Source: an uncultured Bacteroidales bacterium (lineage in GTDB: Bacteria > Bacteroidota > Bacteroidia > Bacteroidales > Paludibacteraceae). Taken from it: a stretch of 64,000 bases of DNA. Position 1 is the stretch's first letter, and each line of letters opens with the position of its first letter. Shown piece by piece: positions 1-9,096 of the stretch. The translations under genes and the position numbers were made by a program. The notes beneath the pieces were generated by a model. That model had not been told where the DNA came from. It searched no databases and was given only the letters and a program-made list of their open reading frames with translations. The DNA lies in the NCBI GenBank assembly GCA_946414805.1, contig CAMKPZ010000003.1:124001-188000 (forward strand), read 5' to 3'.

Positions 1-654
1 AGCGGAGAAGGCGTGCAGCAGAGTCTGCTGAAGATGTTGGAAGGATCAATCGTCAATGTTCCGCCTCAGGGTGGGCGTAAGCATCCGGACCAAGAACTGA
101 TTCATGTAGATACCAAGAATATCCTCTTCATCTGCGGAGGCGCTTTTGATGGCATCGAGCGCAAGATCTCCCAACGTATGAATACGCAGGTGGTGGGATT
201 TGCCGCCCAGCAGCAGGCAGCGCAGATTGATAAGAATAACCTCCTCCAATATATTGCACCGCAGGATCTCAAGTCCTACGGACTTATTCCTGAGATCATC
301 GGCCGTCTGCCGGTGCTGACATATCTGCAACCCTTGGACAAAGAGGCGCTGCGAAATATTCTGACGGAACCGAAGAATGCACTGACCAAGCAATATAAGA
401 AACTTATGGCTATGGATAATGTAGCGCTCTCGTTTGACGATGATGCGCTGGATTATATCGTAGATAAGGCGATTGAGTATAAGTTAGGCGCACGCGGTCT
501 GCGCGGCCTGATGGAGAGTGTGATGACGGATCTGATGTATGAACTGCCAAACCGTAAAAAATTGGGTATTCCTCAGACCTTTACCGTCACGAGGTTATAT
601 GTGCAGGAGAAACTCAACCGCGCCAAACTGACCCAGTTGCAGCAGGCCGGTTGA
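1..654 (+). CDS. clpX: ClpX, ATP-dependent Clp protease ATPase subunit (3' part)
   Basis: The reading frame is open from base 1, so this is the C-terminal ~217 residues of a gene that starts outside the window. ClpX unfolds tagged proteins and feeds them to ClpP in the cytoplasm. Visible are the sensor-1 stretch [16 protein letters not shown], the arginine-finger box in EIIGRLP, and the sensor-2 motif GARGLR followed by the small AAA+ lid. The N-terminal zinc domain and Walker motifs lie outside. The stop is 5 bp from the convergent DUF4270 gene. Identification is secure; only the left boundary is missing. Confidence 0.96.
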   Translation, partial: SGEGVQQSLLKMLEGSIVNVPPQGGRKHPDQELIHVDTKNILFICGGAFDGIERKISQRMNTQVVGFAAQQQAAQIDKNNLLQYIAPQDLKSYGLIPEIIGRLPVLTYLQPLDKEALRNILTEPKNALTKQYKKLMAMDNVALSFDDDALDYIVDKAIEYKLGARGLRGLMESVMTDLMYELPNRKKLGIPQTFTVTRLYVQEKLNRAKLTQLQQAG

Positions 655-659
655 TCCTA

Positions 660-2099
660 TTAGAATCCACTATACACTATTTCTAACTGCATTCCGTTCT
701 TGGCGGAACGGATCTTTGTGGCAGAGAGTGTCTGTTGCTGTCGTACGGAAGTGACGACAGTATTGGTATTTGCTTCTACGGTCACAGGTACCAGCAACAT
801 ATTCAGAATAGAGTCTCCATTGCCCTGACGCAACTGATTGGTGAGGAAATCGGAGAGATCATAGCTGTAATAATATGTGGTATTACCTACCGAATCCACC
901 CCTTGCTGCAATGTTGCCAGAAGCGCGCAGGTATCCGATGGCAATTCACGGTTCTTGAAGAACCGATCCATGCTTTGCTCCCGGATCATGAGCAGGTGGT
1001 TCGCCGGCTGTAACCAGTCGTTACGGGTAATTTCGCTGGCTGAGCCGGTGAATTTATTCTCTACGTTCACGCGAACCTGCGCCTTATTGATATACGGACG
1101 CTTGACGGTATAGACCATTTCGTCGGCTGCGACATTCCATATGGAGTCGATACGCATGTTCATCATTACGGTATCGGCTATCTGAGCCATCGGAATACGC
1201 AGACGCGTGTATATGCCCGCGGGTGCGATAATATAATTATAGGTGTCGGAATCGTTTTGTAGAGAGGATACCAACTGTTTTTTGTCAGCGTACTGCAAGT
1301 GGTTCACGGTGCGCACTTCCGAGTTGGCGTAGAAAGCCTTTATGTCGGAGACAATAGTGTCCTTGCCGTTCTTCTGATAACTGAAATGGTAATATACTCC
1401 TAAAGCGATGTCGGATACATTCAGGATCGTGGACGAACCGAACGAAGTCTCAATCAGCAAACCTTTGAAGACTTCATTAAACTCCTCTTGGCTCTCAAAA
1501 GACTGAATAGAACCGAAATACCGCATGAAATCGTCATTGAGACGCATCCGGATCATTGGAGAGTAGGTGCCGTTATTGTTACGGATCGAATCCATTTTCT
1601 CCGAGGCCACGATGATGCGGTGGTTGGTCAGAATACTCTTGTTGCGTGAGCAGTAATCGTCTATATTCAGATCCGTTGGATAGGTTCCGGAATAACGGAA
1701 AGTCTTCCGGTCCATCATATAGGCATTGATAGCCAGCGGCGATAATTTGTCTCCTTCCCAACTGCCGTAATACATAAACAGACAAACAGAGTCCACCGAA
1801 TCCACGGTGAATGACTCCGGATAGCGGAATCCTTCAGGGCAGGCTAATTGCGTCAGGATAGAGGCACGGAGCATTCCGTAGTCCGTTTCAATCTCTCCTA
1901 ACAAGAAAGAATCCGCCTGTGAGATGATGGCAGTGCAACTGTCAATTGACGAACTGAACGCGAACGTGTCCGCCAATACGATCACTTCGTCGTCTGCCCC
2001 CAAAATAGACTGCCCCGTATTCGATACATCGTCTTTACATGCCATGAAAGCAATCAACACGACAAATAACACCCCTATAAACGCAAATCGTTTATTCAT
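660..2099 (-). CDS. DUF4270 family lipoprotein
   Basis: A 479-residue protein with a lipoprotein signal: positive start, hydrophobic stretch and lipobox ending in AFMAC (Cys at about residue 21). The rest matches the DUF4270 family, a Bacteroidota-specific family of unknown function presumed to sit on the outer membrane or periplasmic face. It lies 15 bp downstream of the half-length glycogen-synthase-like gene, so the two probably share the promoter near 2970. That gene pair beside panC is a familiar Bacteroidales arrangement. The biochemical role is not known. Confidence 0.85.
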   Translation of the reverse strand: MNKRFAFIGVLFVVLIAFMACKDDVSNTGQSILGADDEVIVLADTFAFSSSIDSCTAIISQADSFLLGEIETDYGMLRASILTQLACPEGFRYPESFTVDSVDSVCLFMYYGSWEGDKLSPLAINAYMMDRKTFRYSGTYPTDLNIDDYCSRNKSILTNHRIIVASEKMDSIRNNNGTYSPMIRMRLNDDFMRYFGSIQSFESQEEFNEVFKGLLIETSFGSSTILNVSDIALGVYYHFSYQKNGKDTIVSDIKAFYANSEVRTVNHLQYADKKQLVSSLQNDSDTYNYIIAPAGIYTRLRIPMAQIADTVMMNMRIDSIWNVAADEMVYTVKRPYINKAQVRVNVENKFTGSASEITRNDWLQPANHLLMIREQSMDRFFKNRELPSDTCALLATLQQGVDSVGNTTYYYSYDLSDFLTNQLRQGNGDSILNMLLVPVTVEANTNTVVTSVRQQQTLSATKIRSAKNGMQLEIVYSGF

Positions 2100-2114
2100 C
2101 TACCTGTATTTTCC

Positions 2115-2942
2115 TTATTCTTCTAATGTCTGACAAAACTCCCAAATTTGCTTGCTGACCTCCGTATGATCCTCCGAATCCGTACAAGTAAGGATAGGTT
2201 TGCTCTTCGTCTCGATATAATTGGCCACGCGTTGGTTTACCTTCGGCGTAGCATACACGAAAGCGTCCGAGAAATCGGCTGCCAAACGCATGAGTTCTTC
2301 GTAACCGACAGGGAAACCGGCGATGGATCGCACATCGGTGCTTGTAATGCCGTCAATGCGCAACTTCTCTGCAAACCGGGTAGAGAAGGGACGCTCGTAT
2401 TCGTTATTATCCAGCATTAATACAATCTTCGAGTTTGCGAAAAACGGCTCGTCTCCGAATGCTTTCTTCAGGTACAGCGGCGCCAACGCACTCATCCAGC
2501 CGGAACATAAGATAATATTCGGCGTCCAGCGCAGTTTCTTTACCGTCTCGATTACGCCGCGCGCATAGAAAATCACGCGGTCATCGTTATCGGCATATTC
2601 CGCGCCATTCTCGTCCCGCACACCCTTGCGGCGGTGGAAGAGATCATCGTTGTCGATGAAATAAATCTGAATGCGGGCAGATTGAATAGAGGCGACCTTA
2701 ATCAGCAGCGGATGATCCGACTCCTCGATGATCAGGTTCATGCCCGAGAGACGAATCACCTCGTGTAATTGGTTTCGACGCTCATTGATCTCGCCGAACT
2801 TAGGCATAAACGTACGCGTCTCATAGCCATGCCCCTGAAAATACTCAGGTATCTGACGGTTCAGCAAGCGTGTAGGCGTCTCTTCTGCCAGGTATGGAAA
2901 TATCTCTTGAGAGATAAAAAGGATTCGTTTCGGCTCTTTCAT
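2115..2942 (-). CDS. Glycogen/starch synthase N-terminal-domain-like protein
   Basis: About 275 residues, resembling only the N-terminal half of GT5 glycogen synthases (opening RILFISQEIFPYLAEE). Full synthases are around 450-500 residues and bind ADP-glucose through both GT-B lobes. Here the C-terminal lobe is absent and the usual K-T-G-G-L ADP-glucose loop near the N-terminus is replaced by ETPTRLLN. Catalysis is therefore doubtful. The ATG at 2942 is preferred over an upstream in-frame GTG at 2954. The gene is divergent from panC, an arrangement common in Bacteroidales, where this short form is usually annotated as glycogen synthase. A role in glycan sensing or binding is only inference. 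Confidence 0.75.
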   Translation of the reverse strand: MKEPKRILFISQEIFPYLAEETPTRLLNRQIPEYFQGHGYETRTFMPKFGEINERRNQLHEVIRLSGMNLIIEESDHPLLIKVASIQSARIQIYFIDNDDLFHRRKGVRDENGAEYADNDDRVIFYARGVIETVKKLRWTPNIILCSGWMSALAPLYLKKAFGDEPFFANSKIVLMLDNNEYERPFSTRFAEKLRIDGITSTDVRSIAGFPVGYEELMRLAADFSDAFVYATPKVNQRVANYIETKSKPILTCTDSEDHTEVSKQIWEFCQTLEE

Positions 2943-2968
2943 AGGCGTGTGCACATTTTTTCACGCTA

Positions 2969-2999
2969 CAAAATTACGAAAAAAAAATGACATAACGAA
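2969..2999 (-). promoter_or_regulatory. Bacteroidota-type promoter for the 2942 gene
   Basis: On the minus strand a -7 box TAATTTTG (2976-2969) follows a weak -33 region TTCGTTATGTC (2999 downward) with the 17-bp spacing seen elsewhere in the window. It points at the glycogen-synthase-like gene. Confidence 0.6.
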
Positions 3000-3050
3000 A
3001 AAAAAAGGCAAAAAAGTGACGAAAAATTTTATTTTTCGAGTATTTTTACT

Positions 3051-3058
3051 TACCTTTG
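3051..3058 (+). promoter_or_regulatory. -7 promoter box of panC
   Basis: TACCTTTG followed by CA, 41 bp before the panC ATG. No clear TTG is seen at the -33 position, so the promoter is judged mainly on the -7 box. It is divergent from the promoter at 2969-2999. Confidence 0.6.
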
Positions 3059-3099
3059 CACGTTTTTTTGCAACAATAAACTTATTTTTACACATTTAT

Positions 3100-3963
3100 A
3101 TGCAAGTTTTAACGACAGTGAAAGAACTTCAAACGATGGTGGCTGCCTGCAAGGCAACGGGAAAAACCATCGGTTTGGTTCCTACAATGGGGGCGCTGCA
3201 TGCCGGTCATGCCAGCCTGGTGAAGCAGGCAGTCAATGAGAATAATGTCTGCTTTGTATCCGTGTTTGTAAACCCTACTCAGTTTAACAACAAAGAGGAT
3301 CTGGCAAAGTACCCGCGCAACCTGCAACGCGACGAGGAGTTGCTGGAGTCGATCGGTGCCGATTTTATCTTTGCTCCTACGCCCGAGGAAATGTATTCTC
3401 CCGAAGAGATGAATACCACTTTCTCCTTCGATTTTGCCGGTTTGGATCAAGTGATGGAGGGGAAAATGCGGCCGGGGCATTTTAATGGTGTGGTGCAGGT
3501 AGTCAGCCGTCTCTTCTATCTGGTGCAACCGGATAAGGCTTATTTCGGGGAGAAAGATTTTCAGCAGCTGGCGATCATTCATTATATGGTAGAGCGCAGT
3601 TCGATGGCCGGCACGTTCGGTAGCCTCAAGATCGTCGATTGTCCGATTGTTCGCGAGACTTCAGGATTGGCTCTCTCCAGCCGGAACGAACGTCTCTCTG
3701 CTGAGCAGAAACAGACTGCGGTGGCGATTTCCCAAACACTCTTTGCTTCATTGGAATGGGCAAAAGAAGCGGGAGCTACGGTTGATCATGTGCAGCGCCG
3801 TGTGACCGATACGATCAATGCGGTAGACGGGCTGGAGGTGGAGTACTACGAGATCGTAGATCGCACCACCTTGCTGCCTACGCAAACCTTTGAAAACGCT
3901 ATCGGTTGTGTCACTGTATATTGCGGCGAAGTGCGCCTGATAGATAATATAAAGTATGCATGA
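3100..3963 (+). CDS. panC: Pantothenate synthetase (pantoate-beta-alanine ligase)
   Basis: Joins pantoate and beta-alanine using ATP, the last step of pantothenate (vitamin B5) synthesis, in the cytoplasm. The protein from ATG 3100 is 287 residues, normal for the family. The ATP-binding signature PTMGALHAGH and the downstream FVNPTQF and FGEKDFQQL segments are present. The open frame extends upstream to 2947 but that part crosses the promoter, so 3100 is the start. The stop overlaps the pdxB start as ATGA, indicating coupled translation. Confidence 0.96.
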   Translation: MQVLTTVKELQTMVAACKATGKTIGLVPTMGALHAGHASLVKQAVNENNVCFVSVFVNPTQFNNKEDLAKYPRNLQRDEELLESIGADFIFAPTPEEMYSPEEMNTTFSFDFAGLDQVMEGKMRPGHFNGVVQVVSRLFYLVQPDKAYFGEKDFQQLAIIHYMVERSSMAGTFGSLKIVDCPIVRETSGLALSSRNERLSAEQKQTAVAISQTLFASLEWAKEAGATVDHVQRRVTDTINAVDGLEVEYYEIVDRTTLLPTQTFENAIGCVTVYCGEVRLIDNIKYA

Positions 3964-4904
3964 GAATCGTCTGTGACCAATATATCCCTTATCTTGTAGA
4001 GGCGGTGCGTGAGGCTTGGCCTGAGGTGCAGATAACAGCGCTTGAACCCGAGTTAATCACGCCTGCTGCTATTCAAGATGCGGATATATTGGTGGTACGG
4101 ACGCGCACTCGCGTGGATGAGGCGCTACTCGCCGGCTCTGCCGTGCGGATGGTATGTACCGCTACGATCGGTTTTAACCATATAGATACCCGTTATTGTG
4201 AGAATCATGGCATCCGATGGATGGCATGTCCGGGGTGCAACGCACAAGCGGTGTGCGATTACATTGAGCAGGCTGTTGACGAGCTCTTCCCATCCGTATC
4301 TTCTTCCCTTACGATTGGTGTTGTGGGCGTAGGTCACATTGGTTCACTTGTTGCGAAGATGGCTGAGTCCAAAGGACTGCAAGTGTTGCTTAATGACCCT
4401 CCGAAGAAGATCGGAGTACCGCTTTCGGAGTTGGCGAGGCGATCGGATATCATCACTTTCCATGTGCCATTGACCGATTCTTCCGCGCTTTTCCCGACTC
4501 TTCATCTCTGCGACGAAGCGTTCCTCGTGCAATGCAAACCCTCTGCACTGATCATCAATGCCTCGCGAGGAGGAGTGGTAGATGAAGCGGCACTGTTACG
4601 AAGCGGCCGGCCTTATGTTTTAGATACATGGGAGAACGAACCGGATATCCATCCGGAGGTATTAAGTCATGCTACGCGTGCCTCTATGCATATAGCCGGT
4701 TATTCGAAGCAGGGTAAACGGAATGCATCCCAAATGTGCCTTGATGCCATCGCACATGCCTTTTCCCTCCCGCCGATCATCTTGTCGGAGATTCCTGTTC
4801 AAGCCCGGACAACCGGTTCGAATTGGCTGATGGACATCACCCAGGCACTTCAGGCACAGCCTGATCAATTTGAAATTCTAAGGAAGAATTACCCCTTACG
4901 ATAA
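3960..4904 (+). CDS. pdxB: Erythronate-4-phosphate dehydrogenase
   Basis: A 314-residue D-2-hydroxyacid dehydrogenase matching PdxB, which oxidises 4-phosphoerythronate in pyridoxal-phosphate synthesis. The NAD-binding motif is GVGHIG (about residues 122-127). Catalytic residues of the family appear in ASRGGVVDEA (Arg), WENEPDIH (Glu) and HIAGYSKQGK (His). The N-terminal DQYIPYL also fits PdxB. The start overlaps the panC stop by four bases, so the two cofactor genes form one transcript. It ends in the hairpins at 4906-4968. Confidence 0.9.
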   Translation: MRIVCDQYIPYLVEAVREAWPEVQITALEPELITPAAIQDADILVVRTRTRVDEALLAGSAVRMVCTATIGFNHIDTRYCENHGIRWMACPGCNAQAVCDYIEQAVDELFPSVSSSLTIGVVGVGHIGSLVAKMAESKGLQVLLNDPPKKIGVPLSELARRSDIITFHVPLTDSSALFPTLHLCDEAFLVQCKPSALIINASRGGVVDEAALLRSGRPYVLDTWENEPDIHPEVLSHATRASMHIAGYSKQGKRNASQMCLDAIAHAFSLPPIILSEIPVQARTTGSNWLMDITQALQAQPDQFEILRKNYPLR

Positions 4905-4905
4905 A

Positions 4906-4968
4906 GGTCGGAACTACCCCGACCCTATAAAAACAAAGAAGGTTGTCTCACGACAACCCAACCTTTTT
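4906..4968. terminator. Double hairpin terminator after pdxB
   Basis: First hairpin: GGTCGG (4906-4911) pairs with CCGACC (4919-4924). Second: GGTTGTC (4941-4947), loop TCAC, GACAACC (4952-4958), followed on the plus strand by CAACCTTTTT. On the minus strand the same second hairpin is followed by TTCTTTGTTTTT, so it can also stop a transcript from the promoter at 5006-5036. Confidence 0.75.
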
Positions 4969-5000
4969 ACTTAACCTTAAATCTAATACCATGAAAAACA
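4929..5000 (-). ncRNA. Candidate small RNA or orphan leader (~70 nt)
   Basis: A good promoter at 5006-5036 fires leftward, but no minus-strand gene follows because pdxB lies in antisense. The expected RNA runs from about 5000 to the T-rich tract at 4940-4929, directly after the 7-bp hairpin at 4941-4958. It contains a 14-codon frame (ATG at 4992, MVLDLRLSKKVGLS) whose TGA falls in the hairpin loop, as in leader peptides of attenuators. No ribosome-binding site is evident. It could be a free-standing small RNA, an antisense RNA to the pdxB 3' end, or a relic leader. Confidence 0.45.
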
Positions 5001-5005
5001 CGGTG

Positions 5006-5036
5006 CAAAAGTACTGCTTTTTGGTGAATTGACCAA
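5006..5036 (-). promoter_or_regulatory. Orphan promoter upstream of the candidate small RNA
   Basis: Minus-strand -33 TTGGTCAATTC, 17-bp spacing, then -7 TACTTTTGCA (-7 box 5013-5006). The -33 region is nearly the same as that of the rpsP promoter (41022-41051), which suggests a strong promoter. Confidence 0.65.
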
Positions 5037-5121
5037 ATATTTTTCAAAAAAAGTGCTATAAAACATATTTTTGTAAATTACACTTTGCAAAAATAACTGT
5101 AAATTAACGAAATAAGACATT

Positions 5122-5802
5122 TTACTTGTTATTTAGCAAATCAGGGCGTCGTTGCTCTGTGTGAGCTAAAGATTGCTCATAAAGCCACTCTTCGATCTTC
5201 GCTTGATGCCCCGAAAGCAGGATATCCGGAACTTTCCATCCCTTATAGTCTGCCGGGCGTGTATATACTCCGGCCTCCAATAATCCGTCCTGGAAGGAAT
5301 CATTGAGCGCACTCTCTACATCTCCCAGTGCGCCGGGCAGCAGACGAACGATGGCATCCGTCATCATCGCAGCCGGCATTTCTCCGCCGGTTAGCACAAA
5401 ATCCCCGATACTGTATTCGCGCGTGATCAAATGATCGCGCACGCGTTGGTCCACCCCCTTGTAATGTCCGCATAGAATAATGATATTCTCCTTGAGAGAA
5501 AGTTCATTCGCTGCTTTCTGGTCAAACCGGACTCCATCCGGAGCGGTGAAGATAATTTCATCGTAGTGACGCTCGGAGGTCAGATGGGTAATGAGTCGGT
5601 CGATCGGTTCGATCTGCAGCACCATTCCGGCGCCGAAACCAAAAGCGTAATCATCGATTTTACGATGTTTGTCCAGTGTCCAGTCGCGCAGATTATGCAC
5701 GTAGATCTCGCAAAGGCCCTTGGTCTTCGCGCGCTGAATAATAGAGTGATTGAGCGGAGATTCTAATAGTTCCGGACAGGCCGAGATGATATCGATTCGC
5801 AT
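5122..5802 (-). CDS. trmD: tRNA (guanine37-N1)-methyltransferase
   Basis: Methylates G37 next to the anticodon of tRNAs reading CNN codons, using S-adenosylmethionine; this prevents +1 frameshifting. At 226 residues it has the usual length. The SPOUT trefoil-knot motif [13 protein letters not shown] is clear, and the knot-adjacent [12 protein letters not shown] replaces the more common D-D-x-P-Y-G-G-G-x-G-M. The C-terminal [11 protein letters not shown] is typical. It is last in the minus-strand DUF4271-hemD-rnpA-yidD series, about 50 bp after yidD. Confidence 0.96.
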   Translation of the reverse strand: MRIDIISACPELLESPLNHSIIQRAKTKGLCEIYVHNLRDWTLDKHRKIDDYAFGFGAGMVLQIEPIDRLITHLTSERHYDEIIFTAPDGVRFDQKAANELSLKENIIILCGHYKGVDQRVRDHLITREYSIGDFVLTGGEMPAAMMTDAIVRLLPGALGDVESALNDSFQDGLLEAGVYTRPADYKGWKVPDILLSGHQAKIEEWLYEQSLAHTEQRRPDLLNNK

Positions 5803-5852
5803 GAATTGTCTATTTTATATCTTAATAATAAAACGCTTTACTAATGAGATGT

Positions 5853-6107
5853 TTATGGTACAGGATCGTATCCGGATCCTCCCCATGGGTGGCATCGCAG
5901 GATGCGCTTGATGCCTAACCATCCGCCTTTGAAGATCCCGTACTTGAGAACGGCCTCCACCATATATTGGCTACAGGTAGGCGTATAACGGCAGGAAGGC
6001 GGCGTTAGCGGCGAGATGAACACACGGTAAAAATACACGGGCAGCAGGAACAACTTGCGCAACGCGGTTTTCCATGGGTTCGGGTTCTTTAGGGGATCAT
6101 TCGGCAT
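5853..6107 (-). CDS. yidD: Membrane protein insertion efficiency factor YidD
   Basis: An 84-residue protein with the YidD signature [14 protein letters not shown] and the C-terminal [13 protein letters not shown]. It is a membrane-associated helper of YidC-dependent insertion. The N-terminal [11 protein letters not shown] gives the amphipathic membrane-binding helix. Its start lies inside the 3' end of rnpA (11-bp overlap), the usual rnpA-yidD arrangement, indicating coupled translation. Confidence 0.95.
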   Translation of the reverse strand: MPNDPLKNPNPWKTALRKLFLLPVYFYRVFISPLTPPSCRYTPTCSQYMVEAVLKYGIFKGGWLGIKRILRCHPWGGSGYDPVP

Positions 6108-6456
6108 GGTTCGCGATCTTTTGTAATGCTTTTCTGATAGCTTTGTCTATCGTCTGGTAGGACTGCTCCTCCTTATCGATATAATTGAAGGCGATGAGAA
6201 ATCCTTTCTTTTCTTCCGAGGCTAACAACTCCTGATTCAGACGGTACGCCTCACGCATCAGTCGCCGCAGACGGTTGCGTTTGACAGCACGTTTGAAGAG
6301 CGATTTGGGAGCCCACACCAACACTTGGGTCTTCTCCTCCGTCTCCTGCCAGGTCACGCGTAGCGGCCATGCCGTGAAGCGATGACCGGTCTTGTATAAC
6401 TGCGCGATACGTAACTGACCGCAGAGCCTGTTATGTTTGGGAAAGAGGTTAGGCAT
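6097..6456 (-). CDS. rnpA: Ribonuclease P protein component
   Basis: Protein subunit of RNase P, which trims the 5' leader of pre-tRNAs. From the ATG at 6456 it has 119 residues. The RNR signature is visible in [17 protein letters not shown]. The open frame starts further upstream (6477), but [11 protein letters not shown] at 6456 is the family-like start and overlaps the hemD stop by eight bases. It overlaps yidD downstream. Confidence 0.93.
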   Translation of the reverse strand: MPNLFPKHNRLCGQLRIAQLYKTGHRFTAWPLRVTWQETEEKTQVLVWAPKSLFKRAVKRNRLRRLMREAYRLNQELLASEEKKGFLIAFNYIDKEEQSYQTIDKAIRKALQKIANHAE

Positions 6457-7195
6457 TCTTCTCCAGATAATCAGCAATCGCTAATGGCAGGGATGCAAAC
6501 GGATGCCCCTGACCTGCTTCTATATCTACGCGATAACCGGCTTCCTCCAGCGCGCGGATCGTTCCGTCTCCAAAAGCGGCAATCAGTGTCTCACCTTGTT
6601 TCCAATCCGGGAAATTCTCTTTGAGCGAAGTCACTCCGGCCGGAGTGAAGAGCGCAATCAGATCGTAGTCAAAAGGTTTCTCTGCCGGCCAGGCGGTTGT
6701 AACCGTACGGTACATGATCGCCGGGGTTACCTCTATACCATTCTCTGCAAACATATGGATGGGTTCCTCCGAGTGGATATCCGAGAGGATCATCAGGTAT
6801 TTCTCGTTCGGGCGACGATGCATCGCCGGAAGCAGATCTTCAAATTTATTACCGGTCTCAGGGAAGAATACCTTACGCTTGCGGTAGTTTATGAATTTCT
6901 GCAGGTATAGACCTACCGATTCTGAGTTGCAATAATAGTGCATCGAGTCCGGTACGACCAGACGCATTTCTTCGCACATACGGAAATAGTGTTCCGCTCC
7001 CAGTTTGGAGTTCAGGATCACTGCCGAGTAATCCATGGGATTAATATGTTGCTGCCGGAATTCACGTGCAGGAAGCCCCTCTATGTGGATGAATTGGTAG
7101 AAATCGCATTGTACGCCAAACTGCTCTTCCAATCGGGAATAAGGATTATGTGCCGTCGTCGGCTGCGGTTGAGAGAATAAAAGTTTGTGGATCAT
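6449..7195 (-). CDS. hemD: Uroporphyrinogen-III synthase (HemD family)
   Basis: HemD closes hydroxymethylbilane with inversion of ring D to make uroporphyrinogen III for haem and sirohaem. The family is poorly conserved; this call rests on the Bacteroidota-type start HKLLFSQPQP, the EFRQQHIN stretch, the two-lobed length (248 residues) and the neighbourhood. The ATG at 7195 overlaps the DUF4271 stop as ATGA and is chosen over the longer open frame from 7369. No other haem genes are present in the window. Confidence 0.82.
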   Translation of the reverse strand: MIHKLLFSQPQPTTAHNPYSRLEEQFGVQCDFYQFIHIEGLPAREFRQQHINPMDYSAVILNSKLGAEHYFRMCEEMRLVVPDSMHYYCNSESVGLYLQKFINYRKRKVFFPETGNKFEDLLPAMHRRPNEKYLMILSDIHSEEPIHMFAENGIEVTPAIMYRTVTTAWPAEKPFDYDLIALFTPAGVTSLKENFPDWKQGETLIAAFGDGTIRALEEAGYRVDIEAGQGHPFASLPLAIADYLEKNA

Positions 7196-7845
7196 ATAAT
7201 AGCCGTTATTTGGTCTGACAATATATAAACTACTGCAATCGGAAGCACTTCTAACGTGCTGCAGTAAAAAAATATGTATAGGATATCCATGGGTTTCGTA
7301 ATGTATTGATGACAAGCGCGAAAGAACCATGTAATGACAAACAAGACGGCGATGCCGCCTATTAACCATCGGTTTACCGCCGGATAGTCCACCCTCATCA
7401 GTACCAGCACTATAGGGTAGAGGAGAACAGCCGCCAAGGTCATAATATTGCCGTAATGCTCGTACGGAGCGCCAAACCTCTGGGAGAGAGAGAACGTAAA
7501 ATCCAGTCCCAGATTACATACCATCTTAATGCCTGCCATAGCGAACAGCAGACCGCATATCACTCCAAAACCGGCGAGAGAGAACGAACGATGGGCACTG
7601 CAACACAAATAGATCGCCATAGCGATGATGCCGATCCGGAAGATGGTCATCAGTAGCTGGCCGGTGAAATTGACCGGAGAATCCTTATACAGACGGTCGG
7701 TCTGCGTAAAGAGGGAGTTCTTGGCCTGCAGAATGATTCCCGGCTGGTAGTATTCGCTCAGTATTGCGCAAACCAGCAATGCCAGCATTATCCATCCGCT
7801 CCAGGATGAACTCAAAGCACTCTCTATGTGGTTTATTCCTCCCAT
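7192..7845 (-). CDS. DUF4271 integral membrane protein
   Basis: A 217-residue protein with about six hydrophobic helices, matching DUF4271, a Bacteroidota family always found just upstream of hemD. The function is unknown. Its ATG lies inside the 3' end of the U32 gene (13-bp overlap), and its stop overlaps hemD by four bases, so it is translated within the same tightly packed operon. The last helix region contains PIAVVYILSDQ. Confidence 0.85.
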   Translation of the reverse strand: MGGINHIESALSSSWSGWIMLALLVCAILSEYYQPGIILQAKNSLFTQTDRLYKDSPVNFTGQLLMTIFRIGIIAMAIYLCCSAHRSFSLAGFGVICGLLFAMAGIKMVCNLGLDFTFSLSQRFGAPYEHYGNIMTLAAVLLYPIVLVLMRVDYPAVNRWLIGGIAVLFVITWFFRACHQYITKPMDILYIFFYCSTLEVLPIAVVYILSDQITAII

Positions 7846-9092
7846 ATAAACAGTTTGTCGCCTCGCCGGATAAGCCGGTCGGTCTTGATCGAGAAATAAC
7901 TCCCTTTTTTTACAACAGTGGCAGGTTGCCCCTCCGCGTCGTGCAGTCCCTTGGCTGTGCAGGTATATACACCGGTAGTCTCGCCGGTGATCAGCAGTTC
8001 CTGTCCCTCCTTAATATGCTCTACCGCTTCCACAACAAACTCCGCCACACTCAGATTCTTGAAGAAATTGGTGCATTTTGCGGCGTAGGTTTTCTTGCGT
8101 GTAGCCCGGTTGCCGTAGGTGTGCGTCCATTCGCCCAGACGCTGTCCCTGGTAATAACCATCCCAGAAGCCGCGGTTAAACACCGTGCTGAGGCGTTCGT
8201 CCCATTCTTTGATTTTGGGTTCGATGACGGCATTATCCCGGTATTCGCCTTTCTGCCATGCTTCTACTGCCTCGCGGTAGCACCGCACCACAGTGTCGAC
8301 ATACTCCGCGCCGCGCGCCCGGCCTTCTATCTTGAGAACACGTACACCGGCGTCCAGCATTTTATTCAGGAAATGAATGGTCTTCAGATCCTTTGGCGAC
8401 ATGATATACTGGTTGTCGATTTCCAGTTCCAGATCGGAGGACTTGTCCTTTACGGTATATCCCCGGCGGCACACCTGTACGCATGCTCCGCGGTTGGCGG
8501 AGAGACCGTAGTTATTCAGGCTCAGATAGCATTTGCCGCTTACGGCCATGCATAATGCGCCGTGACAGAACATTTCAATACGGATCAGTTCTCCGCTGCG
8601 GCCGCATATGTGCTGCTCCTGTATATCGCGGTAGATAGAGGCCACCTGATCCATATTCAGTTCACGTGCCAGCACGACTACGTCTGCAAACTGCGCGTAG
8701 AACTTCAGCGCCTCCGTGTTCGCAATATTGAGTTGGGTGGAGAGATGCACCTCTTGACCGATCGAGTTGGCGTACTGCATGACCGCGATGTCGCTGGCGA
8801 TGACCGCATCTACGCCTGCCGCGTGCGCATGATCGACGATCTCGCGCATCAACGCCAGATCTTCCGGGTACATTACGGTGTTGACCGTCAGATAAGTCTT
8901 CACTCCCGCTTCGCGGCACCGGCGGACGATCTCTTTCATGTCGGCGGTAGTGAAATTAACCGAACTGCGGGCACGCATATTCAGGTGCTCAATGCCGAAA
9001 TAAACGCTTGTAGCACCGGCGTTGATCGCCGCTGCCAGACTCTCCCAGCAACCCACAGGAGCCATTATATTTACCGTTAGGTCATTTGCCAT
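7833..9092 (-). CDS. Peptidase U32 family protein (TrhP/RlhA-like)
   Basis: A 419-residue U32 protein. Characterised bacterial members take part in prephenate-dependent hydroxylation of tRNA or rRNA rather than proteolysis. The TIM-barrel opening NIMAPVGCWESLAAAINAGA and the iron-sulfur cysteine cluster (CHGALCMAVSGKCYLS, then GACVQVC) are visible. Which RNA is modified cannot be told from sequence. It begins 4 bp after the asd stop and overlaps DUF4271, so it belongs to the asd-to-trmD operon. Confidence 0.88.
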   Translation of the reverse strand: MANDLTVNIMAPVGCWESLAAAINAGATSVYFGIEHLNMRARSSVNFTTADMKEIVRRCREAGVKTYLTVNTVMYPEDLALMREIVDHAHAAGVDAVIASDIAVMQYANSIGQEVHLSTQLNIANTEALKFYAQFADVVVLARELNMDQVASIYRDIQEQHICGRSGELIRIEMFCHGALCMAVSGKCYLSLNNYGLSANRGACVQVCRRGYTVKDKSSDLELEIDNQYIMSPKDLKTIHFLNKMLDAGVRVLKIEGRARGAEYVDTVVRCYREAVEAWQKGEYRDNAVIEPKIKEWDERLSTVFNRGFWDGYYQGQRLGEWTHTYGNRATRKKTYAAKCTNFFKNLSVAEFVVEAVEHIKEGQELLITGETTGVYTCTAKGLHDAEGQPATVVKKGSYFSIKTDRLIRRGDKLFIWEE

Positions 9093-9096
9093 CTGG

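Noticed and set aside
2947..3099. Longer panC beginning at 2947
   Set aside because: The extension crosses the -7 box at 3051-3058 and encodes Lys/Phe-rich sequence unlike PanC; the ATG at 3100 matches family N-termini.
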